This document shows positions 54,700-63,654 of a stretch of DNA of 64,000 nucleotides, one piece after another (the first letter of the stretch is position 1; every line of letters starts with the position of its first letter). This stretch comes from CBDDLD01 sp965230605. GTDB lineage: Bacteria; Bacteroidota; Bacteroidia; Flavobacteriales; Flavobacteriaceae. Below the pieces are notes generated by a model. The model saw only the letters and a program-made list of their open reading frames with translations. It had not been told where the DNA came from and ran no database searches. The stretch lies in assembly GCA_965230605.1 (NCBI GenBank), contig CBDDLD010000004.1, positions 1,426,001-1,490,000 of the forward strand. The letters run 5' to 3'. Both the position numbers and the translations under genes were made by a program.

Positions 54700-56751
54700 A
54701 TGAATGAATTCATCAATAAATGGTATAAAAACCACGCCTTGGTATACAAGGTGCTATTGTTTTTAGCAACGACACTTTTTATCGTTTATTTATTCCCAAA
54801 AACCGGGAAATTCAGATATTCATTTGAACGCGGAAAACCTTGGCAGTCAGAGAACTTATATGCTCCATTTGATTTTGCTATTAAAAAAACACAAGACGAA
54901 CTTGATGATGAACGCAAGTCTGTTGAGCAAAACAGTGCACTTTATTTTATTATTGATTCTAATGTAAAGGATCAGGTTTTATCTAATTATTTAGCGCGGT
55001 ATAATGAGGTGTTTAGAGATACATCATCAACTTTTGTTGACAACGCCAAGTTGTATGATCTTGGTAAAAATGCTATTGATCTGTTTTATAAAAATGGTTT
55101 TACATCAACAAACTATGCATACTCAGGGGATAGAACTGTTTTTTTAATTGAAGGGAATAAACAACAACAGCAGATAAGGTTTGGAGACATTTACAAGAGT
55201 GATGATTCTAGGCCCTATATAGAAAACAGGCTTAAATCAGAAAACTTATCGGGTTACACAGACAAAATGGTATCCTTGTTCTTTGATGTATTACAACCCA
55301 ATGCTAGCTTGAATGAATCATTAACGCGGAATGCACTGGAAGAAGACCTGTCTAAAATATCCCCAACTCGGGGCAGTATAGGAAAGGAAACTTTAATCAT
55401 ATCTAAGGGCCAGGTTGTTGAGGGCGATCAGTACAATATTCTTAGATCTTTAGAATCAGAGTATAAATCTCAAGTATGGAGTACTGCAAATTATAATTGG
55501 GTCACTGTAGCCTACACATTGTTAGTGGCACTAACTCTACTAATGCTATTGTTGTTCTTAAGGAAATACAGATTGGAAGTATTCCTTAATAATACTAAGG
55601 TGACATTTATCTTCTTCAATATCGCTCTAATGATATTAATCACAACATTAGTGATTAATTACAATTCGCAGCGTATATATGTAGTTCCATTATGTATTTT
55701 GCCTCTGGTACTCAAGGCCTTTTTTGATGCCAGATTGGGGCTGTTTACACATGTTATAACAGTACTTCTGCTAGGCTTTATAGTTCCTAATAGTTATGAG
55801 TATATGTTCCTTCAAATTATTGCAGGGATCGTAACTATTTTAACTGTATCCGAATTATACAAAAGAGCTAACTTATTTATATCTGTTGGGCAAATTACCT
55901 TGATCTATATTATAGCCTATTTCGCTTTTTTCATGATACAAGAAGGACAGATAAGCGCCTTAAAATGGGAAACTTTCGGCCTATTCGTATTGTGTGGTCT
56001 AGCGACCCTTTTTGTTCAACCATTGATCTACATTTATGAAAAGATCTTTGGATTGGTATCTGATGTGTCTCTCTTAGAGCTTTCAGATACGAATACAAAA
56101 CTGCTAAAAGAGTTATCCAATAAAGCCCCTGGAACATTCCACCATTCACTTAATGTTGCCAATTTAGCTGAAGCTTCAGCTAATGAAATAGGAGCGAATG
56201 CAATGTTAGTGAGGGTAGGAGCCTTATACCACGATATTGGTAAGATGAAAAACCCAACATATTTTACAGAGAACCAATCCACCGGAATTAATCCACATGA
56301 TGAATTATCGTCTAGAGAAAGCGCAAAAACAATTATAAATCATGTGCTTGACGGTATTGAAATTGCAAAGCGCAATAACCTTCCGGATCGTGTCATAGAT
56401 TTTATTAGAACACACCATGGTACAAGTGTGGTCTATTATTTTTATATGAAAGAAAAATCTGTAGATGAATTGACGAATGAGGAAGATTTTCAATACCCTG
56501 GACCAAAACCATTCAGTAAAGAAACTGCTATCCTAATGATGTGCGATAGTGTAGAAGCAGCCTCTAAGAGTCTTAAGGATCCTACCAGTACAAAGATTAA
56601 TGACTTTGTAGAGAATATAATTAACAAGCAAATGGATTCAGGACAGTTCTTAAATGCCAATATCACATTCAAGGAAATTCAAGCCATAAAAAAAGTACTG
56701 AAGCATAAACTTGCTAATATTTATCATCTAAGGATTGAATATCCGGAATAA
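54700..56751 (+). CDS. 7TM-HD receptor phosphodiesterase (PgpH-like)
   Basis: The product has 683 residues. The architecture is an N-terminal transmembrane helix (about 17-33), a large extracytoplasmic 7TMR-HDED domain (about 35-265), a block of seven transmembrane helices (about 265-470) and a cytoplasmic HDIG-type HD domain (about 485-650). Metal-binding motifs are seen in PGTFHHSLNVANLAE, GALYHDIGKMKNP and FIRTHHG, with a final Asp in MMCDSVEAAS. PgpH-family enzymes hydrolyse c-di-AMP to pApA. It stands alone. Confidence 0.92.
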   Translation: MNEFINKWYKNHALVYKVLLFLATTLFIVYLFPKTGKFRYSFERGKPWQSENLYAPFDFAIKKTQDELDDERKSVEQNSALYFIIDSNVKDQVLSNYLARYNEVFRDTSSTFVDNAKLYDLGKNAIDLFYKNGFTSTNYAYSGDRTVFLIEGNKQQQQIRFGDIYKSDDSRPYIENRLKSENLSGYTDKMVSLFFDVLQPNASLNESLTRNALEEDLSKISPTRGSIGKETLIISKGQVVEGDQYNILRSLESEYKSQVWSTANYNWVTVAYTLLVALTLLMLLLFLRKYRLEVFLNNTKVTFIFFNIALMILITTLVINYNSQRIYVVPLCILPLVLKAFFDARLGLFTHVITVLLLGFIVPNSYEYMFLQIIAGIVTILTVSELYKRANLFISVGQITLIYIIAYFAFFMIQEGQISALKWETFGLFVLCGLATLFVQPLIYIYEKIFGLVSDVSLLELSDTNTKLLKELSNKAPGTFHHSLNVANLAEASANEIGANAMLVRVGALYHDIGKMKNPTYFTENQSTGINPHDELSSRESAKTIINHVLDGIEIAKRNNLPDRVIDFIRTHHGTSVVYYFYMKEKSVDELTNEEDFQYPGPKPFSKETAILMMCDSVEAASKSLKDPTSTKINDFVENIINKQMDSGQFLNANITFKEIQAIKKVLKHKLANIYHLRIEYPE

Positions 56752-56796
56752 AAAATGACCTCATAAATTGAGCCCACCTTATCAAGATTTTATGAG
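56749..56796 (-). terminator. Possible terminator of first paralog gene
   Basis: On the minus strand CTCATAAA pairs with TTTATGAG across a 21-base loop and is followed by gtc and a T6 run. The left arm includes the last codons of the gene at 56782. The large loop makes it weak; it might also end the 7TM-HD gene. Confidence 0.35.
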
Positions 56797-57516
56797 TTCA
56801 ATCTTATTCAGATAATTAGATAGCTTAGCAAGATCTGCCTCTTTTTTAGAACTGATCTTATATTTTTTCATGAAGTTCAATACTTTTTCAGAATGTTCAG
56901 GAAATAGCTTAGCTAGCTTTTTCTTAGAAAGGGATAGGTCCACCAATTTACCTTCTGTATTTCTATAATAATAGGTTATTTTTTTGTCAAATCTGGCAGG
57001 AATGTCTTTAGAATAGCTAGTTTTTGCCGTTTTGCCTTTAATAAATTTATAAGAGATTTTCCTCAATAGATATTTGTTATTGGCATCGACCATAAAGAAG
57101 TCTTTAGCTTTTTTACCAGTATCATCAACATAAGTAATGACCTTATATAGTTCCCCTGAATCAACAAAGTTTACGGTAAGATCTTCTATCTTATTAAGAC
57201 TAAAAATCTCATCGTTATTTTTCATTTCGAAACTATTAGTAGCTTCATTAAACCTTACAGAAACAATAACGGTTCGGTCACTATCCGAAACTTTTGCTGA
57301 TTGGAAAGAGCTTATAATGGCATCAGAATTTGTATCTCCATATCTGTTGATATTGGCATCAACCCCAGGAGCTCTCAATCTAGAATTAAAATCGTCTAAT
57401 GACGTGTTTGAAGTTGCTAAAATCTGAGATGTAGATCTAGGATCACCGGTATTTTGTCCATAAGCAAAACAAGTCAATAGTAGAGCGCAAACGAGTATAC
57501 GAGCATTAGTATTCAT
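56782..57516 (-). CDS. Secreted protein of unknown function, paralog 1
   Basis: The product has 244 residues with a signal peptide (about 1-20, ending CFAYGQN). The mature part has an N-terminal SNTSLDDFNSRLRAPGV segment, a beta-rich middle with FNEATNSFEMKN and ITYVDDTGKKAKDFFMV, then YYYRNTEGKLVDLSLSKKKLAK and a helical C-terminus. It is clearly homologous along its full length to the next gene (57668-58429). No catalytic motif. The pair may arise from an old tandem duplication; each has its own upstream gap, so they may be separately expressed. Confidence 0.72.
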   Translation of the reverse strand: MNTNARILVCALLLTCFAYGQNTGDPRSTSQILATSNTSLDDFNSRLRAPGVDANINRYGDTNSDAIISSFQSAKVSDSDRTVIVSVRFNEATNSFEMKNNDEIFSLNKIEDLTVNFVDSGELYKVITYVDDTGKKAKDFFMVDANNKYLLRKISYKFIKGKTAKTSYSKDIPARFDKKITYYYRNTEGKLVDLSLSKKKLAKLFPEHSEKVLNFMKKYKISSKKEADLAKLSNYLNKIELIKS

Positions 57517-57611
57517 GACACAATGTTTTAGGATTAGTACTTAAAGTTACGAAAAAAATATTTTTTTATCTCTGACAATCAATTAGTTATGTGTGACGGA
57601 GACGTTGTGGT

Positions 57612-57643
57612 AAAAGAAAAGGTGCTCCAATATGGACCACCTT
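57612..57643 (-). terminator. Terminator of second paralog gene
   Basis: On the minus strand AAGGTG pairs with CACCTT and, inside, TCCA with TGGA, followed by TTCTTTT. It lies 24 bases after the stop of the gene at 57668. Confidence 0.65.
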
Positions 57644-57667
57644 ATGGTATAGAAACATAATTGTTTT

Positions 57668-58429
57668 TTATTTATTTGCTGATGCTAATCGTGATTTATC
57701 AGAGTAAATATCGACTTCAACAGCATCTAAGAATCCTGCAAATTTTAATAAATCGGTTTCTTTATTGAAATCGGTCTTGTTCTTCTTAATAAAGTCTAGA
57801 ATTTTATCTGAGTACTTAGGGAATTGCTTTGCTAATTTTCGTTTACTAAGCGATAGGTCCAACAGACGATTATCCCTACTTCTATAGAAGTAAGTTGTTT
57901 GTTCTATAAGCTTTGCAGGTTTGTTTTGTGCATAGCTCGTTTTAGCAACTTTAGCTTTTACATACTTATATTCAACTTTCTTTAGTAGTTTACCATTTTT
58001 ATTAGCCATAAAGAAATCGGTTTGTTCTTTTCCGTTTTCATCTATATAACTCATGGCTTTATAGGCTTCTTTAGTATCTGCAAACGAAATAGTAAGATTT
58101 TTTATAGTATCAACATTTAAGATCTCGCCATTAGCATTTCGGATCTCAAAACTGTTGGTGAGTTCATTGTACCGTGCAAACGTATTTGCCGATTGTGTAC
58201 CATCAGAGATTTGTGCTAATCTAAATGCACTTATGGTTACACCACCAACGGCATAACTTGTATTAGAATTTACACCAGGTTTGGTTAATCTATTATTAAA
58301 GGTCTGAAGTGCATCGCTTGTAATGGCTTTATAGTCAGAAGTTGTTAATGCGGAATAGCCACAAATGTCATTGCATTCTTGCGCATATATGAAATTAGCA
58401 AACAAGAATAATAGGATGATTTTTTTCAT
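57668..58429 (-). CDS. Secreted protein of unknown function, paralog 2
   Basis: The product has 253 residues with a signal peptide (about 1-16, ending FIYAQ). It aligns with paralog 1: TFNNRLTKPGV, YNELTNSFEIRN, MSYIDENGKEQTDFFMA, TYFYRSRDNRLLDLSLSKRKLAK and a helical C-terminus KYSDKILDFIKKNKTDF. Two cysteines (ECNDICGY) near the mature N-terminus are absent from paralog 1. A perfect 7-1-7 inverted repeat TACCTTA-A-TAAGGTA lies at 58463-58477, just upstream of the start. Function unknown. Confidence 0.72.
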   Translation of the reverse strand: MKKIILLFLFANFIYAQECNDICGYSALTTSDYKAITSDALQTFNNRLTKPGVNSNTSYAVGGVTISAFRLAQISDGTQSANTFARYNELTNSFEIRNANGEILNVDTIKNLTISFADTKEAYKAMSYIDENGKEQTDFFMANKNGKLLKKVEYKYVKAKVAKTSYAQNKPAKLIEQTTYFYRSRDNRLLDLSLSKRKLAKQFPKYSDKILDFIKKNKTDFNKETDLLKFAGFLDAVEVDIYSDKSRLASANK

Positions 58430-58602
58430 AATATTTGATGTTAAGTAGTTATTGAATTAGGATACCTTAATAAGGTACAAAAAAATAATTCCCGTATAAT
58501 ATTGATAATCAATAAATTATGAAAAGTCGTACAATTTTTGTGAATTCAACAATAAAAAGGGCTTTAAAATGCGGAAAATTTAGTGCTAAACGCCTTACAC
58601 CA

Positions 58603-59517
58603 TTATTTTTTTTCTAACCATATATTACCGCCAGGGTTTTTATAACACAGTGGCATTTCAACAAAACTGTTTTTATGATGTTTGTGTAAGTAGTCAGAAA
58701 ATAGCTTTATTTCATAGTCATTATTGTGCATTAAAAAGGCCTTTAGTATATAACCTTCATTCCAATTTCTGCCTTTAAACACCCAATCTTTAGGGTATTC
58801 AAATGGGTAAAAGATGTCATGAAAATGGATGAGTACACCTGGTTTTAATCTTGGAAGAACTCTGAATAATAGGTGATTCACATCACTTCCTGTTTTGGAT
58901 ACGTGCGTACTGTCTATAAATAAAATATCGCAGGCATTCAGATTTTCGAATACAGATAAAGGAACTTTTTGTACTTCAGTCTCAATAATGGCGGTAGCCT
59001 TGTGATCACTTTCTTTTAATAAGGTTTTTAGCCGTTCAGTATGTGGTTCTATAAAAGTTAGACTGATCTGATCATTAAAAAATAGTTGATTGGTATCTAA
59101 CATCACTGCCGAAGAAAAGCCCGAGCCTACTTCCACAATTTGTTTTGGTTGATATTTACGAATCATGCAATGCAAGAAAATGGCATCGGTATATGAGTAA
59201 AAATCATTTTCATAGAAGTACCTGAGATTATCTTTTTTATGCTCTTCAAAAGGAATTGCTTTATAATAGGCTTGAAAGACTTTAACTAGTTTAAGCTGCT
59301 CTGAAGTATTTAAATTCACTCCATTGACACCATCAAGTTGCTCTTCGTGCCAAATCATATCTTGTCTGGCTTTAATATCGTCTACATCTATGATGGATGA
59401 ATAATAGTGACCAGGGGGGAAACACGCATTTTTTTTGAAATGTAAGTGTTCTTTATAGAGCCCTCTCACGTAAGGAAGTTTATTTATAAAGTGGATGAGT
59501 TGTTTTTTTATACTCAT
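58603..59517 (-). CDS. SAM-dependent methyltransferase
   Basis: The product has about 304 residues from ATG 59517 (MSIKKQLIHF); upstream in-frame TTG codons would extend it but are less likely. The SAM-binding motif I is IVEVGSGFSSAVMLD, motif II/acidic residue is LTFIEPHTERL and the IDSTHVSKTGSDVNHLLF segment follows, with HFHDIFYPFEYP as a possible catalytic or metal-binding region. It fits the class I methyltransferase_24 group. Substrate unknown; no glycan or antibiotic genes adjoin it. Confidence 0.82.
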   Translation of the reverse strand: MSIKKQLIHFINKLPYVRGLYKEHLHFKKNACFPPGHYYSSIIDVDDIKARQDMIWHEEQLDGVNGVNLNTSEQLKLVKVFQAYYKAIPFEEHKKDNLRYFYENDFYSYTDAIFLHCMIRKYQPKQIVEVGSGFSSAVMLDTNQLFFNDQISLTFIEPHTERLKTLLKESDHKATAIIETEVQKVPLSVFENLNACDILFIDSTHVSKTGSDVNHLLFRVLPRLKPGVLIHFHDIFYPFEYPKDWVFKGRNWNEGYILKAFLMHNNDYEIKLFSDYLHKHHKNSFVEMPLCYKNPGGNIWLEKK

Positions 59518-59646
59518 ATAAGTTGATAGGATTTCATGATTTGAAATACGCAACAATGTAGTAAAAACGGAATAAATGAATATCTATTGGGGACAAAAAT
59601 CTTAGTGTTAAGTATAAAATAGACTTTACTCAATATGGTACTATTG

Positions 59647-60471
59647 CTATTTTTTATTCAACAAACTCTGTAGTATTTCAAATACCTTACTGTTGAAAGC
59701 CACTTCATGACCTTGACCTTCCAATATTACAAGATTGACGTTCTTCTTATTTTCTTCTAATGCATTGACATATTCATTAGCTATGTTTATTGGAACTATT
59801 CTATCATTAACTCCATGCACTATAGCTATTTGGGTAGCATCATCAATTGTTTTGATTCCTTCAATGGGAGAAAGACTACTTACTTTCTTATCCCAAATTT
59901 GAGTATCAGGCTGTAATTTTTTCATATGTTTTCGCCATTGATGAAGGTCACATGGGCAGGAAATAAGTAAAGCATTAGAATAAATATCTGGATACTGAGA
60001 AATTAAGTTTGCAGATATAGCAGCTCCTCCAGAGTGTCCTACTAAGGTTATTCTCGAAGGATTGTATTTGTTTTTCAATTCAGAGGTGAGGTTATTTATA
60101 GATTCAAGAACTTCTTTTGTATAGTTATCTCCAGTTGCTTCCCCTCGTTCTCCTTGCGAGCGATTTCCTTCGTCATCTTTATACCCAGGTCTTAGTATAC
60201 CAACAGCAACAACATTCTTATTTTCTGCTGCTATCTTTTTCGCTATAGAATATTGATAAGAAGGATCGTTAAATGGTGCATCCCCGTGAAGAACCAAAAT
60301 CAATTCTGGAGCATTTAATTCTTCTGAATCAACAAAAGGAATATGAAATAATTCTGCAGATTTTGAATCACTAGAATCTTTGTCACTAGGATTCTCATTT
60401 TTCGTTTGACAGGCCAAACAAATAAAAACCATTAAAAAAATTAACCTATAACTTTTAAGTGTATACTTCAT
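59647..60471 (-). CDS. Alpha/beta hydrolase lipoprotein
   Basis: The product has about 274 residues from ATG 60471 (an ATG at 60486 adds five). A lipoprotein signal with lipobox LACQ is followed by a Ser/Asp/Lys-rich spacer and an alpha/beta-hydrolase fold: the nucleophile elbow is GHSGGAAIS, an acid follows in HGVNDRIVPI and the histidine is in EGQGHEVAF. It is probably an esterase- or peptidase-like enzyme bound to the outer or inner membrane. Its substrate is unknown and it is not clearly in an operon. Confidence 0.82.
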   Translation of the reverse strand: MKYTLKSYRLIFLMVFICLACQTKNENPSDKDSSDSKSAELFHIPFVDSEELNAPELILVLHGDAPFNDPSYQYSIAKKIAAENKNVVAVGILRPGYKDDEGNRSQGERGEATGDNYTKEVLESINNLTSELKNKYNPSRITLVGHSGGAAISANLISQYPDIYSNALLISCPCDLHQWRKHMKKLQPDTQIWDKKVSSLSPIEGIKTIDDATQIAIVHGVNDRIVPINIANEYVNALEENKKNVNLVILEGQGHEVAFNSKVFEILQSLLNKK

Positions 60472-60540
60472 AATGCTTTCATGCATGTTGTTTTATATTA
60501 GTAGAACTAATCATTTGTAACTTATATTGCGTTACGTTTT

Positions 60541-61119
60541 TTAGTTTTTCCATTCTCTTTTTAGAATAGAGTAGATGTCTACACTTATTTTTTCTCCATT
60601 TTTGACTTCACATTCTCGCATCGTTCCTTCATATTTAAAATCAATCTTCTCTAAGGCATTTTTACATTTGGTGTTATCACTAACAACATAACCTTCTATT
60701 CTGTTCAGGTTTAGTTCTGTGAAGCCTAACTCGAATAGTTTAGGCATTACTTCTTTCAAAATGCCTTTCCCCCAATATTCTTTTAATAACCATAAGCCAA
60801 TTTCGGCTTTTTGATGTTTTTTGTCTAAACCATTAAAACCGGCGGCACCACAGAATTGATCGTCTTTTTTATCATAAATTCCCCACCAGACTCCAGTTCC
60901 TTCTTCCTTCAAATTTCGATACCATTCCATTTGTGTTTCAGTGGCTTCTAATGTAGAAAAATGAACATCGTAATATTTTGTGATTTCAGGGTTGGATAAT
61001 CCTTTATGAATGTTGTTGATGTCTGAAGCTTCTATATCTTTTAATATGTAATTTTTGGTTTCCATCTTACAAGAGGTGGTAGCATGACCAGAAAGTATCT
61101 CATCGTAGGAATTACCCAT
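60541..61119 (-). CDS. GNAT family N-acetyltransferase (RimJ/RimL-like)
   Basis: The product has 192 residues from ATG 61119; the ATG at 61065 (METKNYILKDIEASDI) also fits the usual family N-terminus. The acetyl-CoA segment is IGLWLLKEYWGKGILKEVM, and the LNRIEGYVVSDNTKCKNALEKIDFKYEG stretch is typical of RimJ/RimL-like GNATs. Possible acceptors are ribosomal protein N-termini or small amines; not determinable. The N-terminal extension, if real, has no recognised signal. Confidence 0.85.
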   Translation of the reverse strand: MGNSYDEILSGHATTSCKMETKNYILKDIEASDINNIHKGLSNPEITKYYDVHFSTLEATETQMEWYRNLKEEGTGVWWGIYDKKDDQFCGAAGFNGLDKKHQKAEIGLWLLKEYWGKGILKEVMPKLFELGFTELNLNRIEGYVVSDNTKCKNALEKIDFKYEGTMRECEVKNGEKISVDIYSILKREWKN

Positions 61120-61153
61120 TTTTAGAATACAACGGGTTTAAGTAATACCTACT

Positions 61154-61591
61154 TTATTTGGCTAGCTCTGCTTTACTTTTTGTTAGAATATAATTAAAAT
61201 GGTTTACGTCTGTACTATTGAGTTTTAATACTCCGGTAACTGTAACAATATCATCCATTTTAAAAGGGGGTTTGGAAAGGAGTTGAAGCTCTATAGCTGT
61301 TTCCGGGCCACCAATGCCACAGAAAAAACATGAAGACATAGGTCCTTTAGACAATATGTATATTCGCCCCTTAGGATCTATATCTAAAAAGTAACCTGTT
61401 ATAGTAACCTCTTTTCCATCTAAGTCTTTAACTGAAGGTGAAAAAGTTGGAGCTAAAAAATAGTCGTCATATTCAGGAAAATATTTTCTTTCAAATTTCA
61501 CTTTTGCTAAATCTTGCCAGGTTATGGTCTTTTGAGCAAAACCTGTAAAAGATATAAGGAAAATAAGCGTTATTAGGATTTTATTTTTCAT
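61154..61591 (-). CDS. Secreted DUF3299-like protein of the ABC operon
   Basis: The product has 145 residues with a signal peptide (about 1-19, ending FTGFAQ). The mature part contains DLDGKEVTITGYFLD and a CFFCGIGGPE segment with two close cysteines, followed by IVTVTGVLKL, a pattern of an OB-like beta-barrel resembling DUF3299. Similar small exported proteins follow MacB-like ABC ATPase and permease genes in zinc-responsive loci of Proteobacteria. It overlaps the end of the permease gene by 11 bases and is the last gene of the operon. Function unproven; the cysteine pair might bind metal or form a disulfide. Confidence 0.78.
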   Translation of the reverse strand: MKNKILITLIFLISFTGFAQKTITWQDLAKVKFERKYFPEYDDYFLAPTFSPSVKDLDGKEVTITGYFLDIDPKGRIYILSKGPMSSCFFCGIGGPETAIELQLLSKPPFKMDDIVTVTGVLKLNSTDVNHFNYILTKSKAELAK

Positions 61592-63002
61592 TACTTAAGA
61601 TTGTTGAGATGTTCATTTTTATAATTGGGTATATTGCCTGCGATATAGATAAAACTATCATTACAAGAACTAGGCCAATAATTTGTAATAATTGATTAAA
61701 CGGCAGCCCTTGCAGGATGAATTGTTGCGGTCCACTTTCTACAAAATTGAACAGAAAATATAAACCTGCTTTTGTAAGTAGAAAACCAACTATAAATGCA
61801 AAACATACTATTGTTAATCCTTCGTAAGTTACCATTTTTATCAATTGCATATTACTAGCGCCATATGTTCGTAAAAGAGCCAATTCAAAAGCACGTTCTT
61901 TTATCATCTTATATAGGCTTATAAAAATAGTTAATCCAGAAATAATGAGAATTATATAAGCTATCCAAGAAATTGTTTTAAACCCAACCCCAGTAAATTG
62001 ATATAGTCTATCGAGCTCATATTTTGGAAGTGCTGCTTGCATGTTAGTGTCTTCATTAATTCTTCTTGGAAGTGTTAAAAGCGCTGAAGGGTTTCTATAT
62101 GAAATCAATAATGACGTAATCTCTTTGTCTTCATGGTCTTCATCATGCTCGCCATGGTCATGCCCCTCATGATCCTCGTGATCTCCATGATCCTCATCAT
62201 GCTCGTCATGGTCATGCCCCTCATGATCTTCGTGATCTCCATGATCTTCATCATGCTCGTCATGGTCATGCCCCTCATGATCTTCGTGATCTCCATGATC
62301 CTCATCATGCTCGTCATGGTCATGGTCTTCATGGTCATCATGATCGTCATGATCTTCGTGACCTTCATCATGTTCCTCATGGTCGCCATGATCGTGCGCA
62401 TCCCAAATGCTTTCTAAATTAGTAACGATCAATCGATCGATCACTTTTTTAGTAGGCTTTAGAATGCCAACCACTGTTAATTCATCGTTATGTACATCGA
62501 TATTATTTTCGACTAATCCATGGGAGCTTAAAAATGTGTCGCCTAGTTTAAGTTCAAGCCGTTCTGCCACCGCATGACCCAATACTACCTCCATAGATTT
62601 TTGTACGGCACGTCCTTCTTGTAGTTCTGCATTGTAAAAGGACATAAACTCAGGGGTAGTTCCAACTATTCTATACCCTTTGTAGTTATCTCCATAAGAA
62701 ATGGGGACTGCAACTCTGACCATAGGGTTTTTTCCTAATTTTTCTGCTTCTTTATAAGGAATATTCCCTGTTGGGTTGTCTATGTGTAATATAGAAGATA
62801 ATACCAGTTGCAGAGGGCTTCCTTTGGCCCCAACGACCAAATCAATATCTCCTAAGTTGTTTTCCATCTGGTACTCAAAAGAGCTTTTTAATTGTTGAAT
62901 CCCCAGAAGAAGTGCAATACTTAATGATAGCATGAAAACACTCAATAGTGTGTATAGAGGTTTTGATTTTATATTTTTAAAGCTGATCTTCCAAATGTTC
63001 AT
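61581..63002 (-). CDS. FtsX/MacB-like ABC permease with histidine-rich loop
   Basis: The product has 473 residues. There is one N-terminal transmembrane helix (about 17-38), a large extracytoplasmic domain (MacB-periplasmic-core-like, about 40-340) and three C-terminal helices (about 345-370, 395-420, 440-468), which is the FtsX/MacB topology. A tract of about 93 residues (201-293) contains roughly 30 His and almost only Asp, Glu and Gly otherwise, with an 18-residue repeat. It must lie outside the cytoplasm and is expected to bind divalent metal. The start overlaps the ATPase stop by 4 bases (ATGA). The cargo is unknown; metal-dependent envelope function is the best guess. Confidence 0.9.
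   Translation of the reverse strand: MNIWKISFKNIKSKPLYTLLSVFMLSLSIALLLGIQQLKSSFEYQMENNLGDIDLVVGAKGSPLQLVLSSILHIDNPTGNIPYKEAEKLGKNPMVRVAVPISYGDNYKGYRIVGTTPEFMSFYNAELQEGRAVQKSMEVVLGHAVAERLELKLGDTFLSSHGLVENNIDVHNDELTVVGILKPTKKVIDRLIVTNLESIWDAHDHGDHEEHDEGHEDHDDHDDHEDHDHDEHDEDHGDHEDHEGHDHDEHDEDHGDHEDHEGHDHDEHDEDHGDHEDHEGHDHGEHDEDHEDKEITSLLISYRNPSALLTLPRRINEDTNMQAALPKYELDRLYQFTGVGFKTISWIAYIILIISGLTIFISLYKMIKERAFELALLRTYGASNMQLIKMVTYEGLTIVCFAFIVGFLLTKAGLYFLFNFVESGPQQFILQGLPFNQLLQIIGLVLVMIVLSISQAIYPIIKMNISTILSNEK
62153..62314. repeat. 54-bp minisatellite (3 copies) in permease gene
   Basis: Three units of 54 bp begin at 62153, 62207 and 62261 and encode an 18-residue His/Asp/Glu/Gly repeat on the minus strand; more degenerate copies extend on both sides to about 62115 and 62400. 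The unit length is a multiple of three, so gain or loss of units would keep the reading frame. Confidence 0.92.
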
Positions 63003-63628
63003 AATGTTATTGAGTTTTGAAAGAATGATTTTATTCTATGATCGTGGGTAATCACTATTAGATTACTATTGTTTTTACGAGCTTGCTTTTTAAGCAACTC
63101 AATAACCATTTTACAATTTTCATCGTCTAAACTTGAGGTAGGTTCATCAGCCAAAATAACTTTCGGATTATGTATTACCGATAACGCAATTCCTAAACGC
63201 TGTAATTGGCCTTCACTAAGCGCTTTTATCTTACGATTCTTAAGTTCGATAAGCCCTAATTCTGTTAACAATTGATCAATGGTTGTCGTATTTATGGGCT
63301 TTTTACTAAAAAAGAGACGGGCTTGCAAATTTTCATAAACACTCAATGATTGTATAGCGTGTTTTTTTTGAAATACTAGGCCAATATTTTGCCCTCTAAA
63401 GGTATCTAATTTACTTGCTGCTAAATCATTGATAGCTGTACCGTCAATAAGGACATTACCACTGATGGGTTTTAATAAACCTGCTAAAAGATGTAAAAGC
63501 GTGGTTTTTCCTATGCCTGATTTTCCAACAATAAGTAGATCTTCTTGCTCTTTTACATCAATATCAGGAAAACTAAACGTTTGTTCTCCTTGTTTGTAAT
63601 GAAATGTAAGATTTTCAGTTTTTATCAT
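62999..63628 (-). CDS. ABC transporter ATP-binding protein (LolD/MacB-type)
   Basis: The product has 209 residues, short for the family. Walker A is VGKSGIGKTTLLHLLAGLL, the signature is LSEGQLQRLGIALS (LSEGQ form), Walker B is VILADEPTSSLD and the switch histidine is in IVITHD. It pairs with the downstream permease, with which it overlaps by 4 bases. It is the first gene of a three-gene operon with a -7 box and a dyad directly upstream. Energy from ATP would drive a mechanotransmission or extrusion step in the envelope, as in MacB- and Lol-type systems. Confidence 0.93.
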   Translation of the reverse strand: MIKTENLTFHYKQGEQTFSFPDIDVKEQEDLLIVGKSGIGKTTLLHLLAGLLKPISGNVLIDGTAINDLAASKLDTFRGQNIGLVFQKKHAIQSLSVYENLQARLFFSKKPINTTTIDQLLTELGLIELKNRKIKALSEGQLQRLGIALSVIHNPKVILADEPTSSLDDENCKMVIELLKKQARKNNSNLIVITHDHRIKSFFQNSITL

Positions 63629-63654
63629 ATATTAACTAACCTTAAATCTATTAT

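Noticed and set aside
62105..62417. Met/Thr/Ile-rich open frames on both strands in the His-rich region
   Set aside because: They are other readings of the same 54-bp repeat; the frame giving the permease continues into transmembrane and periplasmic domains on both sides.
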